DNA of 6,710 nt from CAMLHP01 sp035707845 (GTDB lineage Bacteria; Gemmatimonadota; Gemmatimonadetes; Gemmatimonadales; GWC2-71-9). The stretch is taken from contig DASSTP010000056.1 in the NCBI GenBank assembly GCA_035707845.1, forward strand, positions 1 through 6,710, in the 5' to 3' direction. Below, piece after piece: positions 1 through 5,202 of this stretch. The position numbers and the translations under genes are program-made. A model generated the notes under the pieces. It saw nothing but the letters and a program-made list of their open reading frames with translations. It had not been told where the DNA came from and did not search any database. Each line of letters begins with the position of its first letter. Within the stretch, counting starts at the first letter, position 1.

Positions 1-1
1 C

Positions 2-445
2 GAGGAAGCGGTGGACCAGGCCACGGGCGAGCTGCGCTTCGACATCCCGTTCCTCGGCAGGCGGCTTGTGCTCGCCGCTGATTGGCTGGCGCACGAGGCC
101 GACACCGCCGCGCTCCCGCTCGGGCTCTTTGGTGCCAGCACCGGGGCGGCTGCCGCGCTCATCACCGCGGCGGAGCGACCGACAGCAGTGCACGCAGTCG
201 TGTCTCGCGGCGGGCGGCCCGACCTCGCGGCATCAGTGCTGGGGCGAGTCCAGGCTCCGACGCTCCTGATTGTCGGTGGGGCAGATGAAACGGTGCTGGA
301 CCTCAACCGGACTACCTACGAGGCGCTGCAGTGCGAGAAGCGCCTCGCGGTCATTCCCCGCGCGACACATCTCTTTCCCGAGCCGGGTGCGCTGGAAGAC
401 GTGGCCCGGCTGGCGCTGGAGTGGATGAAGACTCATACGTCGTAA
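2..445 (+). CDS. Alpha/beta hydrolase, dienelactone hydrolase family (C-terminal part)
   Basis: The gene is cut by the left window edge. The frame is open from base 2, so the GTG at 11 is probably internal and not the start. The visible 147 residues hold a full hydrolase active-site set. The nucleophile elbow is GASTG, with Ser encoded at 137-139. The acid is the Asp in VGGADE (284-286), and the His is in ATHLF (368-370). The run VVSRGGRPDLA and the ending EPGALEDVARLALEWM match the small hydrolase domain that is often fused behind a phosphoribosyltransferase domain. The missing 5' part could therefore encode such a domain, but this cannot be seen here. The substrate is unknown and the protein is probably cytoplasmic. 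The gene ends with TAA inside a heptamer-built hairpin and converges on tadA. The family call is firm; the reaction is not. Confidence 0.85.
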   Translation, partial: EEAVDQATGELRFDIPFLGRRLVLAADWLAHEADTAALPLGLFGASTGAAAALITAAERPTAVHAVVSRGGRPDLAASVLGRVQAPTLLIVGGADETVLDLNRTTYEALQCEKRLAVIPRATHLFPEPGALEDVARLALEWMKTHTS

Positions 446-468
446 GTCAGAGGTCGTACGACGTATGA
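433..468. terminator. Hairpin between convergent genes, built of heptamers; probable bidirectional terminator
   Basis: A perfect 12-bp inverted repeat, 433-444 against 457-468, leaves a 12-nt loop. It sits between the hydrolase and tadA, and the hydrolase stop codon (443-445) lies in its left arm and loop. The tadA stop (complement of 470-472) begins two bases beyond the right arm. A second, mutually exclusive fold pairs 441-449 with 466-474 (9 bp). There is no T-tract on either side. Read as 7-bp steps from 436, the units are TACGTCG, TAAGTCA and GAGGTCG, followed by the opposite-orientation units TACGACG and TATGACT. The hairpin is seen directly; termination is inferred from its position between convergent genes. 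Confidence 0.6.
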
Positions 469-469
469 C

Positions 470-940
470 TTACGTCCTGCGGCCTATGAAGAACCGCTTC
501 AGCATCTCCCCGCACTCCTCCGCCATGAGCCCGCCGATCACCTCGGGGCGATGGTTGAGCCGGGGATGCCGGAGGAGGTCATAGACGGAGCCGGCCATGC
601 CGGCGCGGGGGTCCCAGGCGCCGAAGACGACGCGCTCCACCTTGGACAGGATGATGGAGCCGGCGCACTGGGCGCACGGCTCCATGGTGACATACAGGGT
701 GGCGGTGGGAAGCCGGTCTTCGCTTCCGGCCTCGAGCGCGCGGCGGATGGCCAGCAGCTCGGCGTGCGCGGTGGGGTCGTGCCGGTGGATCGTCTCGTTG
801 TGCGCCTCGGCGATGATCGCTCCATCCCGCATGATGACCGCCCCCACCGGCACCTCGTCCCTGACTGCGGCCGCGCGCGCGAGCCGGAGCGCCGCCGTCA
901 TGCCCGTCAGGTCCGATGGGGAGGGTGTGCCCCTACGCAC
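470..940 (-). CDS. tadA: tRNA-specific adenosine deaminase TadA
   Basis: TadA deaminates adenosine-34 to inosine in the tRNA-Arg(ACG) anticodon, acting as a zinc-dependent homodimer in the cytoplasm. From the GTG at 940 the protein has 156 residues. The zinc and catalytic motif HAE is at 59-61 and PCAQC at 88-92, as in the cytidine/deoxycytidylate deaminase fold. EVPVGAV at 29-35, RHDPTAHAE, LYVTMEPCAQCAG and GSVYDLLRHPRLNHRPEV are typical of TadA rather than of a cytidine deaminase. I chose the GTG because a GAGG lies 6 nt upstream and the resulting motif positions match E. coli TadA within two residues. The ATG at 988 would add 16 unsupported residues, and the ATG at 901 would trim the first helix. 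The GTG overlaps the clpB stop by 8 nt, which suggests coupled translation from a shared transcript. Confidence 0.93.
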   Translation of the reverse strand: MRRGTPSPSDLTGMTAALRLARAAAVRDEVPVGAVIMRDGAIIAEAHNETIHRHDPTAHAELLAIRRALEAGSEDRLPTATLYVTMEPCAQCAGSIILSKVERVVFGAWDPRAGMAGSVYDLLRHPRLNHRPEVIGGLMAEECGEMLKRFFIGRRT

Positions 941-3557
941 TCGCTGCCTCAGCCATGGTCGCCTCCCGGTCGAAAGCCAATTCCCCACTCCTGGCGTCCA
1001 CGACGATCGTGTCGCCCTCCCGGTACTGCCCTTCCAGCACCGCCAGCGCGATGGGGTTCTGCAGGTCCCGCTGGATCACGCGCTTGAGTGGGCGCGCGCC
1101 ATAAACTGGATCATAACCGCGGTTCGCCAGGAGTGCGCGCGCCTCGGGAGTGACCCGCAGGTGCAGCTTCCGCGCGTCCAGCATCCTCTCGAGGTGCGCG
1201 AGCTGGAGACCCACGATGTGCGAGAGGTCGGCGCGGGAGAGCGGATGGAAGACGATGACGTCATCCACCCGGTTGAGAAACTCCGGCCGAAAATGCTCCC
1301 GGAGTTCGCCGCGCACGGCCTCTTCCACACCGGCCCATGCCTCGTCACCCGCCTCGGCGCCGGCCTCGACAATGTACTGGCTGCCGATGTTCGAGGTCAT
1401 GATGATGACCGTGTTGCGGAAATCCACGGTGCGCCCCTGGCTGTCCGTCAGCCTGCCGTCGTCCAGGATCTGGAGCAGCAGGTTGAAGACATCGGGATGC
1501 GCCTTCTCGATTTCGTCGAACAGCACCACGCTGTAGGGGCGACGGCGCACGGCCTCGGTCAGCTGGCCCCCTTCCTCGTAACCGATGTAGCCCGGCGGGG
1601 CGCCGATCATGCGCGCCACCGTGTGCTTCTCCATGTATTCCGACATGTCGAGCCGCACCATGGCGCGTTCGTCGTCAAACAGGAATTCCGCGAGCGCCCG
1701 CGCCGTCTCCGTCTTGCCCACGCCGGTCGGTCCCAGGAAAATGAAGGAGCCCGTGGGCCGGTTGATGTCCTGGAGGCCCGCACGGCTCCGACGCACGGCG
1801 TTGGCCACTGCGGTCACGGCGGCTTCCTGCCCCACGACCCGGCGGCCCAGCTCCGTTTCCAGCCGAGTCAGGCGTTCACGCTCCGACTCGAGCATCTTGG
1901 ACACCGGGATACCGGTCCACTTGGCGACAATCTCCGCGATGTCCTCGGCGTCCACTTCCTCCTTGAGGTAGCGCGCCTTGGCCTGCACCTCGGCGAGCCG
2001 GGCCTCGTCGGTCACCAGCTCCCGCTCCAGCTCCGGAATGCGGCCGTAGCGAAGTTCCGCCGCCTTCTGCAGGTCGCCGCGACGGGTCGCCAGTTCCACC
2101 TCGTTGCGGAGTGACTCGACTTCCGCCTTGTTCTGCCGGATGCCCTGAATGGCGTCCTTCTCGGATTGCCACTGCGCCTTCATGCCGGCGCTCTGCTCCT
2201 TGAGCGCGGAGATTTCCTGCTCCACCCGGGACAGCGCTTCCCTGCCGGCCTTGTCCTTCTCGCGCGACAGCGCCTCGCGCTGGATCTCGAGCTGGGTGAT
2301 GCGGCGCTCGACTTCGTCGATCTCCTGCGGCAGGCTGTCAATCTCGATGCGCAGCCGGCTCGCCGCTTCATCTACCAGGTCAATGGCCTTGTCGGGCAGG
2401 AACCGGTCGCCGATATACCGATCGGAGAGCGTCGCCGCCGCCACGATGGCATTGTCGGTGATGCGCACGCCATGATGGACTTCGTACTTCTCCTTGAGCC
2501 CTCGCAGGATGGCAATCGTGTCCGCCACGCTCGGCTCCCCCACCAGCACCGGCTGGAAGCGACGCTCGAGCGCCGCGTCCTTCTCGATGTGCTTGCGATA
2601 CTCATCCAGCGTGGTGGCGCCGACCACATGCAGCTCGCCCCGCGCCAGCGCCGGTTTCAGCAGGTTGGAGGCGTCCACCGCACCTTCGGCAGCGCCGGCG
2701 CCCACGATGGTGTGCAGCTCGTCGATGAACACGATGTAGCGGCCCTCGGCCTCGACGAGCTCCTTGATGACCGACTTCAGCCGTTCCTCGAACTCACCCC
2801 GGTACTTGGCGCCTGCCAGCAACTGCCCGATGTCGAGCGTCACCAGCTCGCGGTTGCGGAGCGATTCGGGGACGTCGCCGTTGACAATCCGCTGGGCCAG
2901 CCCCTCGACGATGGCGGTCTTCCCCACGCCCGGCTCGCCGATGAGCACGGGGTTGTTCTTGGTGCGGCGCGAGAGCACCTGCATGACGCGACGGATTTCC
3001 TCGTCGCGGCCAATGACGGGGTCGAGCTTCCCGCTGCGAGCCAGCTCCGTGAGGTTGCGGGTGAAGCGCTCCAGTGCCTGGTACTTCTCTTCCGGTGACT
3101 GGTCGGTGACGCGGTGCGAGCCGCGCACCGACTCCAGTGCCTCCCGCAGGTCATCCGGGCTGACGCCCGCATCTGTCAGCAGCTGGCGCGCGGTGGTGCC
3201 CTTCTCGTCCGCGAGCGCCAGCAGCAGGTGCTCGGTCGAGACATAAGCATCATCCAGCGTCTTCGCTTCCTGCTCGGCGCGGTCAAAGACCCGATTGAGT
3301 TCCCGGCTGAAGCTCGGCTCCGCATCGCCACTCTGGCTGGGGAAACGCGCGAGCTCGCGCGACACGCCCTCGGTCAGGGCGGTGACGTTGAGGCCCGCCT
3401 TCTGCAACAGCGGCTGGACAATCCCTTCCGGCTGGGCCAGCAGGGCGGCAAAAAGATGGGCATCGTTGGTCACCGGGTTGCCACGCTCGCGCGCCATGGC
3501 CGCGGCGTCCCGGAAGGCCTCCTGTCCCTTGATGGTCAGTCGTTCTGGGCGAATCAT
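933..3557 (-). CDS. clpB: ATP-dependent chaperone/disaggregase ClpB
   Basis: ClpB is a hexameric AAA+ unfoldase that threads aggregated proteins through its pore and works with DnaK/DnaJ/GrpE in the cytoplasm. The protein has 874 residues, close to the 857 of E. coli. In order: the Clp N-domain (about 1-145); AAA-1 with Walker A GEPGVGKT 207-214, pore loop KYRG 251-254 (Tyr252), Walker B VFIDE 276-280 and arginine-finger region ERRF 331-334; the coiled-coil middle domain (about 410-535, including DLQKAAELRYG); AAA-2 with Walker A GPTGVGKT 609-616, pore loop GYIGY 656-660, Walker B VVLFDE 677-682, EFLNR 759-763 and sensor-2 GARPLKR 820-826. The middle domain separates it from ClpA and ClpX. 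The ATG at 3557 has GGAG 6 nt upstream. All catalytic residues are intact. Heat-shock control is expected, but no CIRCE or HAIR element is visible upstream. Confidence 0.98.
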   Translation of the reverse strand: MIRPERLTIKGQEAFRDAAAMARERGNPVTNDAHLFAALLAQPEGIVQPLLQKAGLNVTALTEGVSRELARFPSQSGDAEPSFSRELNRVFDRAEQEAKTLDDAYVSTEHLLLALADEKGTTARQLLTDAGVSPDDLREALESVRGSHRVTDQSPEEKYQALERFTRNLTELARSGKLDPVIGRDEEIRRVMQVLSRRTKNNPVLIGEPGVGKTAIVEGLAQRIVNGDVPESLRNRELVTLDIGQLLAGAKYRGEFEERLKSVIKELVEAEGRYIVFIDELHTIVGAGAAEGAVDASNLLKPALARGELHVVGATTLDEYRKHIEKDAALERRFQPVLVGEPSVADTIAILRGLKEKYEVHHGVRITDNAIVAAATLSDRYIGDRFLPDKAIDLVDEAASRLRIEIDSLPQEIDEVERRITQLEIQREALSREKDKAGREALSRVEQEISALKEQSAGMKAQWQSEKDAIQGIRQNKAEVESLRNEVELATRRGDLQKAAELRYGRIPELERELVTDEARLAEVQAKARYLKEEVDAEDIAEIVAKWTGIPVSKMLESERERLTRLETELGRRVVGQEAAVTAVANAVRRSRAGLQDINRPTGSFIFLGPTGVGKTETARALAEFLFDDERAMVRLDMSEYMEKHTVARMIGAPPGYIGYEEGGQLTEAVRRRPYSVVLFDEIEKAHPDVFNLLLQILDDGRLTDSQGRTVDFRNTVIIMTSNIGSQYIVEAGAEAGDEAWAGVEEAVRGELREHFRPEFLNRVDDVIVFHPLSRADLSHIVGLQLAHLERMLDARKLHLRVTPEARALLANRGYDPVYGARPLKRVIQRDLQNPIALAVLEGQYREGDTIVVDARSGELAFDREATMAEAASA
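947..950 (-). promoter_or_regulatory. Shine-Dalgarno GAGG that supports the tadA GTG start
   Basis: On the minus strand GAGG is followed by six bases (cagcga) and then the GTG at 940. It lies inside the clpB coding end, as expected for a coupled overlapping start. The ATG at 901 has no comparable purine run at proper spacing. The motif is short, so it supports the start choice without proving it. Confidence 0.5.
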
Positions 3558-3666
3558 GCTTTGCTCCGTCTACTGGATAGCGCCGCTGCCCGGTCGCAGG
3601 CCACAGGTCGCGAGCTGTGGGGCAAGCGATATACCCGAAGGCTCTGCCGGATTGGCAGAAATGACA
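3558..3666 (-). promoter_or_regulatory. clpB leader with two dyads and a weak candidate -10
   Basis: This gap must hold the clpB promoter if the hairpin at 3667-3718 terminates the upstream transcript. On the minus strand the only AT-rich hexamer is TATATC (3628-3633), a 4/6 match to the sigma-70 -10, with no good -35 at 16-18 bp. Upstream of it lies a perfect 6-bp dyad, TCTGCC-N5-GGCAGA (3643-3659), where an operator could overlap the -35 region. Downstream is a 20-bp palindrome with one mismatched pair (3601-3620). A GGAG (3564-3567) serves the ATG. The dyads are seen directly; promoter and operator roles are inferred. Confidence 0.3.
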
Positions 3667-3718
3667 AGGGCCGTTCGGGAGGGGCAACGACTAGCCTTTG
3701 CCCCTCCTGAACGGCCTT
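3667..3718 (-). terminator. Long hairpin after the small exported-protein gene; probable terminator
   Basis: The arms 3669-3687 and 3698-3716 pair over 19 positions with a single G-T wobble around a 10-nt loop. Two further pairs (one a wobble) extend the stem to 3667/3718. It begins three bases after the TAG of the exported-protein gene (3722-3724) and lies about 110 bp before the clpB start. On the minus strand the stem is followed by CTTGTCATTTC, a modest T-rich stretch rather than a clean T-tract. Position and strength suggest it separates that gene from clpB. Confidence 0.65.
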
Positions 3719-3721
3719 GCC

Positions 3722-4162
3722 CTACCGTTCGCTGGTCACGCGTCGGGCGGCAATCATGCTCCGCACGTATCGCGTGCCATCCACCGTGAGCCCGTACCAG
3801 AAGACTCCTGGCGTCACCGCTCGTTCTCCGTCACTGAACTGCCCATTCCAGTATCCCTCGAACTCCCCACATCCCATCCGCACCCGGTCCAACCGTACCG
3901 TCGAGTCATTGGCGAAGGTGGCGACCGCCACCTCCTGGGCCAGCACATTGTAAATCTTGAGCGTGACGATGGGCCGATGGCCGTCTTTGCACACCTCCTC
4001 GTGAATCACGAAGGGGATGGTCGTGGACGGGAAGAACGGGTTGGGGTAGTTCTGCTCGAGCTCAACGCTCGGAAGCGGATCCCGGACCTGCTGTGCCGCG
4101 ACCGGAGAAGCCACCCCCAGCAACAAGCCAAGCCACCACCCCGGCCACGCGAAGCGGACCAT
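3722..4162 (-). CDS. Small exported protein: signal peptide plus T9SS type A / FlgD-like domain
   Basis: The protein has 146 residues. A Sec-type signal peptide covers about 1-23: a hydrophobic core LGLLLGVASP and a VAA|Q cleavage site. Almost all the rest is one domain of the kind found at the C-terminus of type IX secreted proteins and related to FlgD Ig-like domains. It shows LEQNYPNPFFPSTTI (35-49), LKIYNVLAQEV (68-78), YWNGQFSDG (104-112), VTPGVFWYGL (116-125) and a terminal strand RYVRSMIAARR. There is no cargo domain. Cys58 and Cys98 could form a disulfide once exported. The ATG at 4162 has AGAGGA 6 nt upstream. In this family the domain is a beta-sandwich used for sorting or surface attachment. 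Here it is nearly free-standing, so its role (surface adhesin, structural piece or decayed cargo protein) is unknown. It is probably transcribed alone, between two hairpins. Confidence 0.82.
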   Translation of the reverse strand: MVRFAWPGWWLGLLLGVASPVAAQQVRDPLPSVELEQNYPNPFFPSTTIPFVIHEEVCKDGHRPIVTLKIYNVLAQEVAVATFANDSTVRLDRVRMGCGEFEGYWNGQFSDGERAVTPGVFWYGLTVDGTRYVRSMIAARRVTSER

Positions 4163-4237
4163 TGGCGTTCCTCTCAGACTGGGTGTGAGGCCTGGCGGTA
4201 CCTCCGGGATACGGTTGAACTGAACTGCACGTACGGC

Positions 4238-4266
4238 AAGATGCAGGACGACCGCTGATCGGTCAA
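4238..4266 (-). promoter_or_regulatory. Candidate promoter for the small exported-protein gene
   Basis: On the minus strand TTGACC (4261-4266, 5/6 to the -35 consensus) is followed after 17 bp by CATCTT (4238-4243, only 3/6 to the -10). A 5-bp dyad, GACCG-N5-CGGTC (4250-4264), overlaps the -35 and spacer. It lies about 76 bp upstream of the ATG and just past the recO terminator-like hairpin, which is a sensible place. The weak -10 makes this tentative. Confidence 0.2.
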
Positions 4267-4270
4267 CGGC

Positions 4271-4315
4271 CTAGCGTCAAGCGTCGAGCGGCACGCGCCG
4301 GACGCCTGACGCTGG
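4271..4315 (-). terminator. Hairpin downstream of recO, built of heptamers; probable terminator
   Basis: The arms 4271-4285 and 4301-4315 pair over 15 positions with one mismatch (4280/4306) and one wobble. A small inner stem, 4289-4292 against 4297-4300, continues the helix past a 3-nt bulge. It lies 37 bp after the recO stop on the minus strand. Read in 7-bp steps from 4272, one half carries TAGCGTC, AAGCGTC and GAGCGGC; the other half carries the reverse sense, GGACGCC, TGACGCT and GGACGTC. No T-tract follows. The pairing is seen; termination is inferred. Confidence 0.5.
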
Positions 4316-4351
4316 ACGTCCAGAGGATGCCTCACGCGTCCCCAGCGTCGC

Positions 4352-5110
4352 TCACCCCGCCTCCCGGCCTCGCTGCTCCCAGAAACCCAGCGCCGGCAGG
4401 GCACTTCCTTCACCCAGATGGTGCGTGATGAAGCGCGCCAGCAGCCGCCGGTGTGCCGCGGCGTTGGGCGCATCGAGCACCGGCAACGGTGAACCGGGGT
4501 CGAGCAAGGCGGCCAGGTCGTGCCGGGCCTGCTCGGGTAACCGGGCCGCGGTGAAGCGGGTGGCGCACGCCGCGCAAAGGGCTCCACCCTCATGGGTACT
4601 GAAGGCGAGTTCACCCGTCTCGCGAACAGGATTGCCGTCGAGGACGCATGCCTCGAGCGCCGGCGCAAAGCCGAGGGCGGAGACCAGCAGCCAGAGGAGC
4701 CGGAGCCCCAGCGCGTCAACTTCAACCGCACCGGCTTCCTCCAGCACGCCGAGCGCGCTGACCAGGAAGTCGAAGACACCGGGATCCGGATCGGGCGGCG
4801 CGAACTTGAGCATGACTTCGGCCATCGCCGTGGCCGTCGCATAGCGTGCAAGGTCGGCGGCGAGTCCCAAGTGCACCCGCCCCACATCGAAGGCCGTGAG
4901 CAGCTGCAGCTCCCGGCGCTGGAGGATGATGATGTGTGCCGTGCCTTCGCTCAGCAGCTGCAGTGAGGCCCCGAACCGGCTCTTCGGTCGCAGGGCGCCC
5001 TTGGCAATGGCGCTCTGCACCCCGTGCTCACGCGTGGCGAGCCGCACGATTTTCGAGCTCTCGCTGTAACGAAGGGTGGAGAGGATGAGTGCGGGGGTGG
5101 TGGTGAGCAT
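4352..5110 (-). CDS. recO: DNA repair protein RecO
   Basis: RecO binds SSB and DNA and, with RecR, loads RecA onto gapped single strands in the RecFOR pathway. From the ATG at 5110 the protein has 252 residues, in the family range. The N-terminal OB fold shows TTPALILSTLRYSESSKIVRL, TREHGVQSAIAKGALR and SRFGASLQLLSEG. A helical region follows (about 80-150), then a zinc-finger-like segment with C155-V-L-D158 and C179-A-A-C182. The first pair is usually CxxC, so one zinc ligand is replaced by Asp. The ATG at 5110 aligns with the start of other RecO proteins but has no visible Shine-Dalgarno. An in-frame ATG at 5152 would add 14 residues (proline- and serine-rich) that look like translated repeat DNA. 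The gene lies 89 bp after the TonB receptor stop with a heptamer hairpin between, so co-transcription is uncertain. Confidence 0.9.
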   Translation of the reverse strand: MLTTTPALILSTLRYSESSKIVRLATREHGVQSAIAKGALRPKSRFGASLQLLSEGTAHIIILQRRELQLLTAFDVGRVHLGLAADLARYATATAMAEVMLKFAPPDPDPGVFDFLVSALGVLEEAGAVEVDALGLRLLWLLVSALGFAPALEACVLDGNPVRETGELAFSTHEGGALCAACATRFTAARLPEQARHDLAALLDPGSPLPVLDAPNAAAHRRLLARFITHHLGEGSALPALGFWEQRGREAG

Positions 5111-5122
5111 GGTGGAAGGATA

Positions 5123-5202
5123 CTTGGGCGTGGGGCTTGAGGCTTGGGGCATGGGGACAGGACAGACACCTCAAGCCTCACGCCTCACGCCTCACGCCTC
5201 TA
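5123..5202. repeat. Two opposed arrays of a degenerate 7-bp repeat (GCCTCAC type)
   Basis: On the plus strand heptamers run from 5168: ACCTCAA (5168-5174), GCCTCAC three times (5175-5195), then GCCTCTA (5196-5202). On the minus strand a second array starts at 5150: GCCCCAA (5150-5144), GCCTCAA (5143-5137), GCCCCAC (5136-5130) and a degenerate GCCCAAG (5129-5123). A 17-bp centre (5151-5167) separates them. The last plus-strand unit overlaps the stop codon of the TonB receptor (5200-5202). This is noncoding repeat DNA seen directly in the sequence. Confidence 0.85.
5126..5185 (-). terminator. Long hairpin formed by the opposed heptamer arrays after the TonB receptor gene
   Basis: Positions 5126-5142 pair with 5169-5185 over 17 bp with two G-T wobbles, around a 26-nt loop. 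The hairpin starts 14 bp past the receptor stop and ends 15 bp before the recO ATG. There is no T-tract, so it may be a weak or Rho-assisted terminator, an mRNA 3'-end stabiliser, or simply the result of repeat expansion. The alternative recO ATG (5150-5152) would sit in the loop. Confidence 0.5.

Noticed and set aside
453..462. Perfect 10-bp palindrome GTCGTACGAC considered as an operator
   Set aside because: It lies between two convergent 3' ends and is fully explained as the junction of the opposed heptamer arrays.
597..2114. Long 505-codon open frame on the plus strand, antisense to clpB and tadA
   Set aside because: It lies wholly over confirmed genes, its translation has no recognisable motif, and long antisense open frames are expected in GC-rich DNA. 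The same applies to the 310-codon frame at 2166-3098.
3558..3668. Sigma-32 promoter or CIRCE element upstream of clpB
   Set aside because: CTTGTCA near the far end resembles half a heat-shock -35, but no CCCCAT-like -10 follows at 13-17 bp and no CIRCE half-site is present.
4265..4272. 8-mer AACGGCCT shared with 3710-3717 in another intergenic hairpin
   Set aside because: Eight bases is too short, and the surrounding sequence does not match, so chance is the simplest explanation.
4174..4887. 237-codon minus-strand frame overlapping recO and the following gap
   Set aside because: It is in a different frame from RecO, its Arg/Pro/Ser-rich translation is typical of a GC-rich shadow, and RecO itself is clearly coding here.
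5168..5202. Tandem repeats considered as a CRISPR array
   Set aside because: The units are 7 bp and directly adjacent with no spacers, so this is a short tandem repeat.
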